From: a virus | Virus record (IMG/VR): IMGVR_UViG_3300023284_000732 | Coordinates: 1 to 34,481 of that record | DNA: 34,481 bases | Strand: one strand, 5' to 3' | Shown here: positions 22,603-29,521 of the stretch, piece after piece | How positions within the stretch are numbered: the first letter of the stretch is position 1 | Layout: the number at the start of each line of letters is the position of its first letter | Position numbers and translations under genes: made by a program | Notes under the pieces: model-generated | Told to the model about the DNA's origin: nothing | Databases searched by the model: none | What the model saw: the letters and a program-made list of their open reading frames with translations, nothing else

Positions 22603-23989
22603 ATTTCCTCACTAAGTATTCCAGTATCTTCTTCTTTTGCTTTGCGTTAGGATCAGTCCTTGTGATGGTCTCTGGCTTTGGAACCTTCACAGTGATTGAG
22701 CGTCCTTTATCTGATAGGCCTATAATCTTCTTGAGTGCGTTCATGTCGGTTGTAGTTTCTGCGGCAGTGGTCTTCTTGACCTTGATACCTGCATCAATGA
22801 ACATATCTAGGAATGTATCTGCGTCAATCTTGTCGGTGAACATTGGATCCTTGAGTATGTTGAACACGTCTCCGATTTCTGCTGGAGTCATCGGATCCTC
22901 CTGTCCCCAGTGGAGTTTTACGTTAGCCTTCTTCAAGTCGAGTCCTTCCTGGACTATTAATGGAGCGTATATCATGCGCTCTGTGAATCGTTTATGAAAT
23001 CTCCGATACATCTGAATAAGTGGGAACATTGCGTCCACTGCTTCCTTTGAGGAGGCATAACTGAAGTTCAGTGATGACCAGAGTCGGATTAGTGGAGACA
23101 TGGTTCCAGATATGATTTGGTCATCAACATATCTGATGAATGAGTCAAAGCGGTTCTGAGTATCTAGTGAGACTGTGCTTACTGTTCCTTTGACGTTGGT
23201 TGCAAAGTGCTCAAGCGGATCCAGTTTATTGAATTGAGTATTAACGCCGTCAATGAATTCAGCATCTGCTCCTTCGCCCTCGAAGAATGCGAAATACCTT
23301 GGAAGTCCTGCATAGATCATCTTTGCAGACACGTCTTCAATCTTCTCAGCAGTTGTGAACATGTCATCTCTTTGGACGATGGTTCCGCCGTCTGTTTTGT
23401 AGCCTACTCCCTTTCGTCCAAGTGCTTGTCCAATTCCTTCACCAAATGCACTCTCATCTATTGGCAGCCATCTTGCATGAAGTATGTCTCCTGGATCAAC
23501 ATCAATGTCACCTCTTCCTCCCCAATTTTGAACAAACTTGACATAGTTGCCACCTTCATCTCTGTATATTTTGGTGAATGAGGATAGTGGAAGCATGTAA
23601 ACTCCAGCGAATGGATTCTCAGCATCTGATACTGGATTGAGGAATGCGTTGCCAGTTCCCCAAGTGTCGCGCGCTTGCTTTTGGTTGAGTGTATCGAGAT
23701 CCCATTCTTCTGCAAAGTCGTTGACAATCTCAAGAGCCTTGCGGCCGGTTGGAGTTGATTTGTCAGCGGAATTGAAGAAGCCGACTCCGACAGAGTTGGC
23801 CATGTAAGTGAAGACTGTTAATTTGTACTTGAGGTTTCTTTTGAGGTTCTCTACTAGATCCTTCAGTGGGATGTCTAGTGTTTCACCAGTGAAGACCTTG
23901 GATGTTTCAGTGATGCTGACTGATGCGTCAACCTTCTTGACAGAATCAGGATGTGATGCGTGTGACATTGCAAGGTCAAAGGCGTCCAT
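22583..23989 (-). CDS. Portal protein
   Basis: The protein has 468 residues. Typical portal pattern: early KRNLKYKLTVFTYMANSVGVGF, then ARDTWGTGNAFLNPV, GVYMLPLSSFTKIYRDEGG, DPGDILHARWLPID, DDQIISGTMSPLIRLWSS (crown/stem region), KEAVDAMFPLIQMYRRFHKRF, and a C-terminal MTPAEIGDVFNILKDP. Portals form the 12-fold ring where DNA enters. It lies downstream of TerL, separated by the miniprotein train, and is followed by head genes. The start ATG is ten bases after the stop of a zinc-ribbon gene. Confidence 0.85.
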   Translation of the reverse strand: MDAFDLAMSHASHPDSVKKVDASVSITETSKVFTGETLDIPLKDLVENLKRNLKYKLTVFTYMANSVGVGFFNSADKSTPTGRKALEIVNDFAEEWDLDTLNQKQARDTWGTGNAFLNPVSDAENPFAGVYMLPLSSFTKIYRDEGGNYVKFVQNWGGRGDIDVDPGDILHARWLPIDESAFGEGIGQALGRKGVGYKTDGGTIVQRDDMFTTAEKIEDVSAKMIYAGLPRYFAFFEGEGADAEFIDGVNTQFNKLDPLEHFATNVKGTVSTVSLDTQNRFDSFIRYVDDQIISGTMSPLIRLWSSLNFSYASSKEAVDAMFPLIQMYRRFHKRFTERMIYAPLIVQEGLDLKKANVKLHWGQEDPMTPAEIGDVFNILKDPMFTDKIDADTFLDMFIDAGIKVKKTTAAETTTDMNALKKIIGLSDKGRSITVKVPKPETITRTDPNAKQKKKILEYLVRKYAISSD

Positions 23990-23998
23990 TTGCTATTC

Positions 23999-24181
23999 TT
24001 ACTTGTTGACGCTTTTTAGAACTAAGAAGGTGACAACATCTTCCTCAAAGTAGAAACCAGTGCCACATGCGACGCACTTGTACTTTCTGACGTCGAGTGG
24101 CTTGCCTTGAACCTCTATCTGCTTGTCAATGATGCTGCACTTGCCTCCGCATCGAGGACAAGTGATTGGGTCGTCACTCAT
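23999..24181 (-). CDS. 60-residue zinc-ribbon protein before portal
   Basis: From the ATG at 24181 the protein starts MSDDPITCPRCGGKC and carries KYKCVACGTGFYFEED: two CxxC units in zinc-ribbon order. It overlaps the 42-residue gene upstream and ends ten bases before the portal start. It could regulate or bind DNA; nothing more can be seen. Confidence 0.65.
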   Translation of the reverse strand: MSDDPITCPRCGGKCSIIDKQIEVQGKPLDVRKYKCVACGTGFYFEEDVVTFLVLKSVNK

Positions 24182-24302
24182 CTTTGAACATCCTTCTGAG
24201 TTTAGTGTATAGTTCTGATTTGGCTTTAGGATTGAATATTGAATTGAGCCCACACATTGCCACCGCTTCTTTTACTCTGAGAAGGGTGATGGAGTCATTC
24301 AT
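24174..24302 (-). CDS. 42-residue helical miniprotein
   Basis: The ATG at 24302 overlaps the previous stop as ATGA. The sequence starts MNDSITLLRVKEAVAMCGLN and ends YTKLRRMFKDE, a basic amphipathic helix. Its stop overlaps the next start. It is part of the coupled train; the role is unknown. Confidence 0.55.
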   Translation of the reverse strand: MNDSITLLRVKEAVAMCGLNSIFNPKAKSELYTKLRRMFKDE

Positions 24303-24649
24303 GTCTTCTCATCCATCACTTTCTTTGTAAGTTCTTTGATCTTGGCGTCCATCCTTGCTTTGGCTTTGCGCATGTCATGTCTTTCCTCTGCATGTGTCTT
24401 CTTCTTCTTGGTTTCAGGGAATCTGCCACCATAGTCGAACATGCGCTCCATAGAGACGGCTATCTTTGCAACGAGGAATCGTGCAGTCTTTCGAGTCTCA
24501 AGCCAGAACCTGTTTGCCATTATATCCTTCTGATTACTCACGCAGATCATGCAGGCTGTTTGTCCCTTTGAATGAGCGTGGTCTTGGCCAGGAAGTACAA
24601 TCATCCTGCCTGTGCGCTTGTCTTCATTCTCCCAAGTAGCATAAGGCAT
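24299..24649 (-). CDS. Basic helical protein of the miniprotein train
   Basis: The protein has 116 residues from the ATG that overlaps the upstream stop as TGATG; an ATG 21 bases earlier is less likely. It has GRMIVLPGQDHAHSKGQTAC with an ACMIC motif, then a long Lys/Arg helix (EERHDMRKAKARMDAKIKEL). The basic tail suggests nucleic-acid or scaffold binding. No family is recognised. Confidence 0.6.
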   Translation of the reverse strand: MPYATWENEDKRTGRMIVLPGQDHAHSKGQTACMICVSNQKDIMANRFWLETRKTARFLVAKIAVSMERMFDYGGRFPETKKKKTHAEERHDMRKAKARMDAKIKELTKKVMDEKT

Positions 24650-24762
24650 CAGGTTCCAACTCCAGCCCATAGCGCGAAGAAGGTGACGGTCATTCCAATT
24701 GTAAGTATAACAAGTGCATGCTCTAGTTTTTCACCTGGACGATATGGTTGATGCCTTTGCAT
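24649..24762 (-). CDS. 37-residue single-pass membrane peptide
   Basis: ATG 24762 overlaps the previous stop as TGATG, and its TGA overlaps the next ATG in the same way. A polar N-terminus (MQRHQPYRPGEKLEHA) precedes one hydrophobic helix (LVILTIGMTVTFFALWAGV). This is a small membrane protein within a DNA-packaging operon; its function is unknown. Confidence 0.65.
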   Translation of the reverse strand: MQRHQPYRPGEKLEHALVILTIGMTVTFFALWAGVGT

Positions 24763-24959
24763 CAGTCTTCCTCCACTGGTGTCATGTTCATATCGTGAAG
24801 ACAGTCAGCAGTATAGTCTTTCAGTGCATCCAGCAGATCAACATTCTTCCGGTTCCCTGATTGACTCTTGAGTTGTCTGATGTGCTTCTCTAGTTTCTGC
24901 GTGCGTGTCACTATTGCGTTCCAGTCAAAGGTGACATTAATTGTCATCTTGGCGTCCAT
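24762..24959 (-). CDS. Small charged helical protein
   Basis: The protein has 65 residues starting MDAKMTINVTFDWNAIV, followed by a Lys/Gln helix (RTQKLEKHIRQLKSQSG) and an acidic end. It follows a TAG with no gap (TAGATG) and is coupled to the membrane peptide. The family is unknown. Confidence 0.6.
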   Translation of the reverse strand: MDAKMTINVTFDWNAIVTRTQKLEKHIRQLKSQSGNRKNVDLLDALKDYTADCLHDMNMTPVEED

Positions 24960-25076
24960 CTACTTCTCTGCCTTCTTTGGCTTTGGTGTGTTGTTTTTGC
25001 AGTCATTGCACTTCTCCATGACGCTTCTGTTAGTGGAGTCCTTGTGCTTGTTGCAAGGGGTTATGATTAACGTAAT
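24960..25076 (-). CDS. Possible 38-residue zinc peptide with AUU start
   Basis: The frame between two coupled genes encodes PCNKHKDSTNRS and EKCNDCKNN, a possible C/H, C/C zinc site. It has no ATG, GTG or TTG before this motif, only ATT at 25076 overlapping the upstream stop; an internal ATG would give just 19 residues. The rare start keeps confidence low. Confidence 0.3.
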   Translation of the reverse strand: MTLIITPCNKHKDSTNRSVMEKCNDCKNNTPKPKKAEK

Positions 25077-25177
25077 GCTCGAACCTCCATGAGTATCTCC
25101 TCATGTGTCTTCCTCATGTGTCTCTTTATCATTATTAGTTCACCATTAAGTGGACAAAATGGACACTTGAATATCAT
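25067..25177 (-). CDS. 36-residue C2H2 zinc finger miniprotein
   Basis: ATG 25177 overlaps the upstream stop as ATGA. Almost the whole protein is one finger: CPFCPLNGELIMIKRHMRKTH, that is C-x2-C-x11-H-x4-H. Single C2H2 fingers are common DNA-binding modules in archaeal viruses. The partner is not visible. Confidence 0.75.
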   Translation of the reverse strand: MIFKCPFCPLNGELIMIKRHMRKTHEEILMEVRALR

Positions 25178-25326
25178 GATTCGAACAGTGATTTCCTTAA
25201 GGTGCTGAGATAACCTCTTCTTGAATATGGGACACAATTGTGCTTCCCTCTGCAATATCCGCAGAGTCCTGTCTCCTTTGTTTTATCTGATGGGTTCCTT
25301 AGTGTCTTTCCGCATTTACATCTCAT
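25174..25326 (-). CDS. 50-residue zinc-ribbon miniprotein
   Basis: The ATG at 25326 overlaps the previous stop as ATGA and its own stop overlaps the next start the same way. MRCKCGKTL and LCGYCRGKHNC give a CxC/CxxC ribbon, followed by a basic tail (SRRGYLSTLRKS). A nucleic-acid-binding role is likely. Confidence 0.7.
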   Translation of the reverse strand: MRCKCGKTLRNPSDKTKETGLCGYCRGKHNCVPYSRRGYLSTLRKSLFES

Positions 25327-25565
25327 AGTTTGAGCCTCTCCCTGGTTAGTTCAATGAGGTCTTTCTGAAAGTGAGTCCAATAATAGCAACATAGGCAACC
25401 GCCTTCGAGGTCGATTGTGTTGGTTAGTTGTTTGATGTCTCTGTTTGCGTCCTGAGCAACTTCATCAATGTTGACCAGTGTGCTGAATAGTTCTAGTATA
25501 GCGGAGATCATCTTGTCCTGGAATATGTCTCTGCATTGGATGTGATGAGAGTTACAGAGTTGCAT
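25323..25565 (-). CDS. 80-residue Cys/His-rich helical protein
   Basis: It starts at the ATG that overlaps the previous stop as TGATG. CNSHHIQC near the start and CLCCYYW near residue 60 may bring metal ligands together around a central helix pair (ISAILELFSTLVNIDEVAQD). It is part of the coupled train; the family is unknown. Confidence 0.6.
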   Translation of the reverse strand: MQLCNSHHIQCRDIFQDKMISAILELFSTLVNIDEVAQDANRDIKQLTNTIDLEGGCLCCYYWTHFQKDLIELTRERLKL

Positions 25566-25723
25566 CAGTGTCTTGCAAACTCCATCAAGTTGTGCTGAGT
25601 CCTTGGACTTGTTCTCTGTCTCTTTCCACATCTAGGACACATGAGAGCGCAAGTGTAGTCTCTCTTTTGACAGAGTCTGCAGAAGTGGAATGCTCTGCCA
25701 CCTCCGAGTTTAGTGTAAGGCAT
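25565..25723 (-). CDS. 52-residue zinc-finger miniprotein coupled to TerL
   Basis: The ATG overlaps the TerL stop as TGATG. FCRLCQKRDYTCALMCPRCGKRQR shows CxxC, C, CxxC in 20 residues, a compact treble-clef-like or ribbon site, then a basic stretch. The tight coupling to the terminase suggests a packaging helper, which is inference. Confidence 0.65.
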   Translation of the reverse strand: MPYTKLGGGRAFHFCRLCQKRDYTCALMCPRCGKRQRTSPRTQHNLMEFARH

Positions 25724-27288
25724 CAGCGTCCGCTTCCCATCTTTCCAGTTGCGAATGCACCTTTGTGAGTGTCCTTCCTCTTCCATATCAGATATGCGAG
25801 CCACATGTAGAGCGTGGAGTGAAGGCCATCGTCTGGATTGAGTTTGCCATGGATGTATATCTTATGCTCTCCCTGTTGTGATTTGGATGTGATTGCTTCA
25901 ATTGCAGCAAAGTGATCAGTCATAAAGTCCACATCCTTCTGAACATCTTCATCATAAGGAATGGTGAGTCTTCCTTCAGTTACCATTCGAACGATCATGT
26001 CGATGGAGTATGTCCTGTTTGCTTGTACTTGATTCAATGGATAGAGTTTGTCGAAGACGATTGCAGGATCAGCCCAAGGTGGAAGATAGTGACATGTCTT
26101 GACGTTGTCGTATTCTGCTTTAATCTTCTTAATCTGATATGGTGCGCCTCCTGCATCTTGAACTCCAAAGACTGGCTCGTATCTGTCGATGACGTTGCGC
26201 ACTATCTCCAATTGCTTCTCTTCATCTGTTTCGATAATCTTCTCAATGAATCTGAGTTCAAACTTTGGTTTGTGTTGGATTGTATCGTCAACGAGTTGCC
26301 AGATTGCAGGGACAGTAAATGCAACGTCTCCACCTCCCCAGTCGCATCCGAAGAAGAGTGGTCCTAACTTCAAGTCAATCTCATCTGGTGTCATGAATGA
26401 CATTGTCGGATCGTGTAGCATCTCCATCATTTGATGAGTGATTGGTTTGGCTGCTGCTTTGTGTGGTTCTCCCATGACTTCCATTGCATATTCGGCAGGA
26501 GTATATTCAGCCCTCTTGTCTTCGAGGTCTTCCTTAGATATCCAAGGGACAATACTTTGAGGAACCCAATATCCATGAATCTTCGCTCCAGGGTTCTGTG
26601 GGATCCAAGTTCCAAGTGTCTCATCCCAGACGTTCTGATTGGTCTTCTTGTATGCAAGATCCCAGTCATCTCCTTCAAGTGGTCCAGTTCCAACTTCCCA
26701 CATTCTTCCCATTCCAGGTTCCTTCGAGTGGCCGAGTGATTCCTTCACCTTTGCGATGTTCTCTCCGTTCTGCTTCTGTCTCTCGTCGATATAGACAAAG
26801 TCAGCAGGGACAGAGAGTGCTTCATCGAAGTTGCTCCATCCTGAGAAGAAGTAACAAACTGAACCGTTGAGGAACTTGAGTCTGGTTGCAGAGTGGTCTT
26901 TCAGTCTTGCTATCTTCTTCATGATCACTTGAGATGCTTGGATTGTCCATTCCTTCACTCTTAGATTGGAGAAGATGGATGTGTGTGATGATCTGTCTGA
27001 CATGTAGAGCCCAACTGAACCAGGATAGTGATAGGCGTTCTCGAATATCTTGTTGACTAGGAACTCGGATATCTCTGTCTGTCTTCCCTTTCTGACGCGG
27101 ACGTGTTGAGCATCATCTCGGTATAGTGGTTTGAGATACTCCCTGTCTTTGAATGAGAACTTCTTCTTCTTGAGAATTCTAATCTGCTGCGTGAACTCTA
27201 CTGAATCCCTTGAGAAGACCTCGACCTCAATGACTGGATTAGGTTCATCAACTTCGTGCATCCTGTGGATGAACTTGTTTCGAGGCAA
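25723..27288 (-). CDS. terL: Terminase large subunit (TerL)
   Basis: The protein has 521 residues. The ATPase part has a deviant Walker A (VRKGRQTEISEF, residues 64 to 76, lacking the usual GK(S/T)) and Walker B FVYIDE (164 to 169). The nuclease part has Asp 316 in FGCDWGGGD and Asp 378 in GVQDAGG, with more acidic residues near 450. It pumps DNA into the prohead through the portal and cuts it. The start is TTG with GAGGTG close upstream; an ATG nine codons later is an alternative. It is one base downstream of the preceding stop codon. Confidence 0.9.
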   Translation of the reverse strand: MPRNKFIHRMHEVDEPNPVIEVEVFSRDSVEFTQQIRILKKKKFSFKDREYLKPLYRDDAQHVRVRKGRQTEISEFLVNKIFENAYHYPGSVGLYMSDRSSHTSIFSNLRVKEWTIQASQVIMKKIARLKDHSATRLKFLNGSVCYFFSGWSNFDEALSVPADFVYIDERQKQNGENIAKVKESLGHSKEPGMGRMWEVGTGPLEGDDWDLAYKKTNQNVWDETLGTWIPQNPGAKIHGYWVPQSIVPWISKEDLEDKRAEYTPAEYAMEVMGEPHKAAAKPITHQMMEMLHDPTMSFMTPDEIDLKLGPLFFGCDWGGGDVAFTVPAIWQLVDDTIQHKPKFELRFIEKIIETDEEKQLEIVRNVIDRYEPVFGVQDAGGAPYQIKKIKAEYDNVKTCHYLPPWADPAIVFDKLYPLNQVQANRTYSIDMIVRMVTEGRLTIPYDEDVQKDVDFMTDHFAAIEAITSKSQQGEHKIYIHGKLNPDDGLHSTLYMWLAYLIWKRKDTHKGAFATGKMGSGR

Positions 27289-27289
27289 G

Positions 27290-27637
27290 TTACACCTCTA
27301 ACAGTTTGTGCCCTTCGAGTTTCTCAAGATCTCCTTTTGATAGGAAATAGATATCGCGTCCCAGTTTTCTGGCGTATTCAATCTCTGAGGATGTAGAGTC
27401 TCCGATGTATCCATTAATATCAACCACAAAAATGGATTTGGATAGTTGTATCTTTTGTCTGTGAGTTTCGTCAAGTAGTTCTTTGTTCATCCTCTCGTGA
27501 TAGACTAATGTTTTGTCATCCATAGTATGGGAACCGATGGAGAATACTAGATAGCCTCTCATCGTTAGTTCGAGATTGATTTCATCAAATTTGTTGTAGA
27601 ATCTTGTAGAGCCACACAGTGTTATTATCTCGTTCAT
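27290..27637 (-). CDS. Nucleoside 2-deoxyribosyltransferase-like protein
   Basis: This 115-residue protein starts EIITLCGSTRF, the typical first strand and loop of the family. It then has GYLVFSIGSH, LSKSIFVVDINGYIGDSTSSEIEYARKLG, and a final IYFLSKGD. The Asp-x-Asn/Gly and Ser-x-x-E elements match the active-site region of NDT-like/DUF4406 enzymes, which exchange or hydrolyse bases of (deoxy)nucleosides. It starts inside the TerS stop (ATGA) and ends one base before TerL. Its place inside the terminase pair is unusual. Confidence 0.65.
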   Translation of the reverse strand: MNEIITLCGSTRFYNKFDEINLELTMRGYLVFSIGSHTMDDKTLVYHERMNKELLDETHRQKIQLSKSIFVVDINGYIGDSTSSEIEYARKLGRDIYFLSKGDLEKLEGHKLLEV

Positions 27638-28083
27638 CCTAATCCTTCCTCCGCCATCTTAATCTCCCACTTCATGTATTTGTGATAGAGTGGGACATCG
27701 TTGATTGTCTCGAGTTTCTCCTTGGAGTATCTGAAGAGTCTGTTCTTGGTTGCAGCCAGAACAGTTCCTCTCTTCTGTTGCATCTTGAATTGTCCATATT
27801 CTTCCTGAATGACTTCCTCCATTATTGATAGTTTCTCTGCACATTCAACCATGAACGCGCCTTGAGCAAGGTCATCTCCCCAACTCATTCCTGATTCGAC
27901 TATCTTCTTCTTGTCTTTCCTGATGGTCTCGTCATTGACGTTGAATATCTTGCCGAGGAGTGTGTTCGGCGTGAATGGATGAATCCTGAGATACTTGCTA
28001 AGCATCCCCTGTCTTTTGTTTAAATCTAAATTATCGAGAGTATTGACGTCTACCTTTGGAAGTGTCGTTTGCGCTGCGTTCAA
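27634..28083 (-). CDS. terS: Terminase small subunit (TerS)
   Basis: The protein has 149 residues. The N-terminal half holds a helix-turn-helix-like region (RQGMLSKYLRIHPFTPNTLLGKIFNVNDETIRKDKKKI, split by proline turns), followed by helices (EKLSIMEEVIQEEYGQFKMQQ). Its place before TerL and its DNA-binding look support TerS, which recognises the packaging site. The TTG start is backed by a TATA-like box CCTTATAGAAAG exactly 20 bases upstream. Confidence 0.7.
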   Translation of the reverse strand: MNAAQTTLPKVDVNTLDNLDLNKRQGMLSKYLRIHPFTPNTLLGKIFNVNDETIRKDKKKIVESGMSWGDDLAQGAFMVECAEKLSIMEEVIQEEYGQFKMQQKRGTVLAATKNRLFRYSKEKLETINDVPLYHKYMKWEIKMAEEGLG

Positions 28084-28103
28084 GTATTGGATCTTAGCAC
28101 CTT

Positions 28104-28115
28104 CTTTCTATAAGG
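28104..28115 (-). promoter_or_regulatory. Promoter box of terminase operon
   Basis: The minus strand reads CCTTATAGAAAG, ending 20 bases before the TTG at 28083. It supports this start and a leaderless message. Confidence 0.55.
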
Positions 28116-28121
28116 AAGGTC

Positions 28122-28221
28122 TGTCAGTTATTCCGATCCTAGTGGTTGGTTATCTTATAACACCATCAGAAGTCCTGATGGTGTAGATGGTAATTATGAC
28201 GCCTGTGTCAGTTATTCTGAT
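28122..28221. repeat. Direct repeats flanking a hairpin upstream of terS
   Basis: TGTCAGTTATTCCGAT at 28122 to 28137 and TGTCAGTTATTCTGAT at 28206 to 28221 differ at one base and flank the hairpin at 28160 to 28184. The second copy overlaps the end of the 42-residue gene. A packaging site or operator is possible. Confidence 0.65.
28160..28184. repeat. Ten-base-pair hairpin upstream of terS
   Basis: ACACCATCAG and CTGATGGTGT form a perfect stem around the loop AAGTC. It lies in the 128-base gap between the stop at 28212 and the TerS start. There is no T-run on the minus strand, so it is not a typical terminator. Confidence 0.75.
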
Positions 28222-28340
28222 GTTTTAAGCATCTGTTTAATTCTTCGGTAGGTTTGTTTTTGTTCCTCTTCATCTTTGAATCCATGTAGATTGATATAGA
28301 GGAATTGTCCCTTTGCTTTGGTTTTATGGACTTTAATCAA
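28212..28340 (-). CDS. 42-residue basic miniprotein
   Basis: It is read from the TTG at 28340, which overlaps the stop region of the CxxCxGxG gene; a longer reading from 28439 would lie within that gene. The sequence starts MIKVHKTKAKGQFLYINLHG and ends in a charged helix (EEEQKQTYRRIKQML). The family is unknown. Confidence 0.5.
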   Translation of the reverse strand: MIKVHKTKAKGQFLYINLHGFKDEEEQKQTYRRIKQMLKTSE

Positions 28341-28461
28341 TGTAGGTTCTCGCGCCCGTTCCGTTACAGTGATGACAGTCTTCTTGTTGAGTAGATGTGT
28401 TAATTTTGCCTGTGCCTTTACACCAATCACAGATAACAAATGTGTTTAATCTCTCTGACAT
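28333..28461 (-). CDS. 42-residue DnaJ-type CxxCxGxG zinc miniprotein
   Basis: From the ATG at 28461 the protein contains CDWCKGTGK and CHHCNGTGA, two half-sites of the DnaJ zinc-finger type, separated by 11 residues. A box GACATTTATCTA ends 20 bases upstream. In DnaJ such repeats bind unfolded protein, while stand-alone versions are often assembly or regulatory factors. The role here is not shown. Confidence 0.75.
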   Translation of the reverse strand: MSERLNTFVICDWCKGTGKINTSTQQEDCHHCNGTGARTYID

Positions 28462-28607
28462 GCTTTTGATTCTCCCTCTATTAGATAAATGTCACTGCTC
28501 TCCCCAAGCAGTGTGTGAAGGTTAGAGGGCTTCGCTGACTCTTTCGGTTCCGCCCTAGTCGTCGAATCCATCTGCACGAGGATTATGTGTTGGTCTCCAG
28601 CCCTCAA
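28446..28607 (-). CDS. Possible 53-residue acidic protein
   Basis: TTG at 28607 opens a frame with DQHIILVQMDSTTRAEPKES and LLGESSDIYLIEGESKACQRD, ending inside the next gene start region. Composition is protein-like, but no ribosome site or box supports the start, and a GTG 11 codons further is equally possible. If it is not real, this 200-base stretch holds only a small hairpin (28493 to 28513) and the next promoter. Confidence 0.3.
   Translation of the reverse strand: MRAGDQHIILVQMDSTTRAEPKESAKPSNLHTLLGESSDIYLIEGESKACQRD
28482..28493 (-). promoter_or_regulatory. Promoter box before CxxCxGxG gene
   Basis: The minus strand reads GACATTTATCTA with the TATA-like core TTTATC, ending 20 bases before the ATG at 28461. 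Confidence 0.5.
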
Positions 28608-28660
28608 GTCTTGCAGGAGGTGAGGTGAACCTTCATCGACGTCTTCTTCTCTACTGTGTT

Positions 28661-28990
28661 TTACTTAACTGTATGCGATACTCCTTGTCGCTTGAGGTGT
28701 GCCATCTTTACATCTGCCTTCATTCGCTCTAATGCTGATTTAAAGTGTGCTTTGGCTTCATCTATCACATCCCATGTAAGGGCGTTGTCTATTTCACTGA
28801 ATGCTTCGTTTGCTCTAGTTAGGGTTAGCATTATCATTTGTAGATGAAAATAACACGTCGATGCCTCTTCCAAGTGATGGATGATTGCTTTGTAAAAGAT
28901 GGGATATCTCTCTTCGATCTGTGCCTTGGCTAGGTCAGTTAGTTTGCCTGCGTCTTTTGGGATTTCAAATGTTTCATCGTTTCTTATCAT
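28661..28990 (-). CDS. Helical protein, first gene of the early-side operon
   Basis: The protein has 109 residues from the ATG at 28990, chosen for its near-perfect ribosome site AAGGAGGTGA five bases away; a GTG at 29047 is rejected because it overlaps the promoter box. The protein is all helical (KLTDLAKAQIEERYPIFYKAI, NALTWDVIDEAKAHFKSALERM). No family is recognised. This is one of few genes with a real leader, of about 30 bases. Confidence 0.65.
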   Translation of the reverse strand: MIRNDETFEIPKDAGKLTDLAKAQIEERYPIFYKAIIHHLEEASTCYFHLQMIMLTLTRANEAFSEIDNALTWDVIDEAKAHFKSALERMKADVKMAHLKRQGVSHTVK

Positions 28991-29043
28991 TGTTTCACCT
29001 CCTTCCTCCGATTCCTCGGCAGTGATTATGATGGAAGTTAATT

Positions 29044-29055
29044 TCACTTAAAGAT
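29044..29055 (-). promoter_or_regulatory. Promoter box with leadered transcript
   Basis: The minus strand reads ATCTTTAAGTGA. Transcription about 20 bases downstream would give a leader of about 33 bases ending in a strong ribosome site before the ATG at 28990. Confidence 0.55.
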
Positions 29056-29083
29056 GTCTGCTCAGCCTATTTTATCCTAGGTG

Positions 29084-29260
29084 TCAATTATGCCATATCT
29101 GGCGAGGTTGGATGTCGTATGCTAGTGAGTGAAGGAATTGGATGCCAGTTCTGAGATCAGTGATTATGAGGCAGGTTCTGCATTCGTGGTCTGTTAGTGA
29201 CTTGAGTCTATGTGAATAACCGTTGTGTTTGAATGTCTTCTCGCAGATTTTGCATCTCAT
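29084..29260 (-). CDS. 58-residue zinc-finger miniprotein
   Basis: The ATG at 29260 overlaps the upstream stop as TAATG. CKICEKTFKHNGYSHRLKSL and HECRTCLIITD give CxxC, H, H, CxxC ligands for one or two zinc ions. It is coupled to the CxxC/HxxH protein before it. Confidence 0.7.
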   Translation of the reverse strand: MRCKICEKTFKHNGYSHRLKSLTDHECRTCLIITDLRTGIQFLHSLAYDIQPRQIWHN

Positions 29261-29409
29261 TAGACTGGATTGTCCTCCGTATCTTCAGGACAAGCGCAGT
29301 TCCTTTGATATGGTCTTTCTCTATCAGTGTGAGGAGTGAAGCGTGTTGTGCCGACTGAGCATTTGTGCTTCTCATGTGCAGAATGTCCGCAGATATTGCA
29401 TTGTTTCAT
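29260..29409 (-). CDS. 49-residue zinc-knuckle-like miniprotein
   Basis: The ATG at 29409 starts MKQCNICGHSAHEKHKC, then RNCACPEDTED. The pattern C-x2-C-x4(G/H)-H-x-x-H-x-C resembles a zinc knuckle. A box with core CTTAAAAG lies about 35 bases upstream. It is transcribed away from the secreted-protein gene. Confidence 0.7.
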   Translation of the reverse strand: MKQCNICGHSAHEKHKCSVGTTRFTPHTDRERPYQRNCACPEDTEDNPV

Positions 29410-29489
29410 AATTCTGATTTATGCTCTCTATTTCTCCGCTTTGCTTTTAAGACTGTCATATAATTGAGACGTGCGATCAAGCGCGACTT

Positions 29490-29501
29490 TCTTAATAATT
29501 G
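29490..29501 (+). promoter_or_regulatory. Putative promoter box of the plus-strand gene
   Basis: TCTTAATAATTG on the plus strand ends 20 bases before the ATG at 29522, the same spacing as minus-strand boxes. Confidence 0.5.
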
Positions 29502-29521
29502 GTTTATCTTGCTATTCTCTA

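Noticed and set aside
27290-27637. Toxin-antitoxin interpretation of the small enzyme next to terS
   Set aside because: Sequence pattern is that of a deoxyribosyltransferase-like fold and the partner is clearly a terminase subunit.
28493-28513. Seven-base hairpin CACTGCT/AGCAGTG as terminator
   Set aside because: There is no T-run after it on the minus strand and it immediately precedes a promoter box; too short to support a call alone.
28661-29047. Upstream GTG start at 29047 for the helical protein
   Set aside because: It falls at the promoter box; the ATG at 28990 has AAGGAGGTGA at ideal distance.
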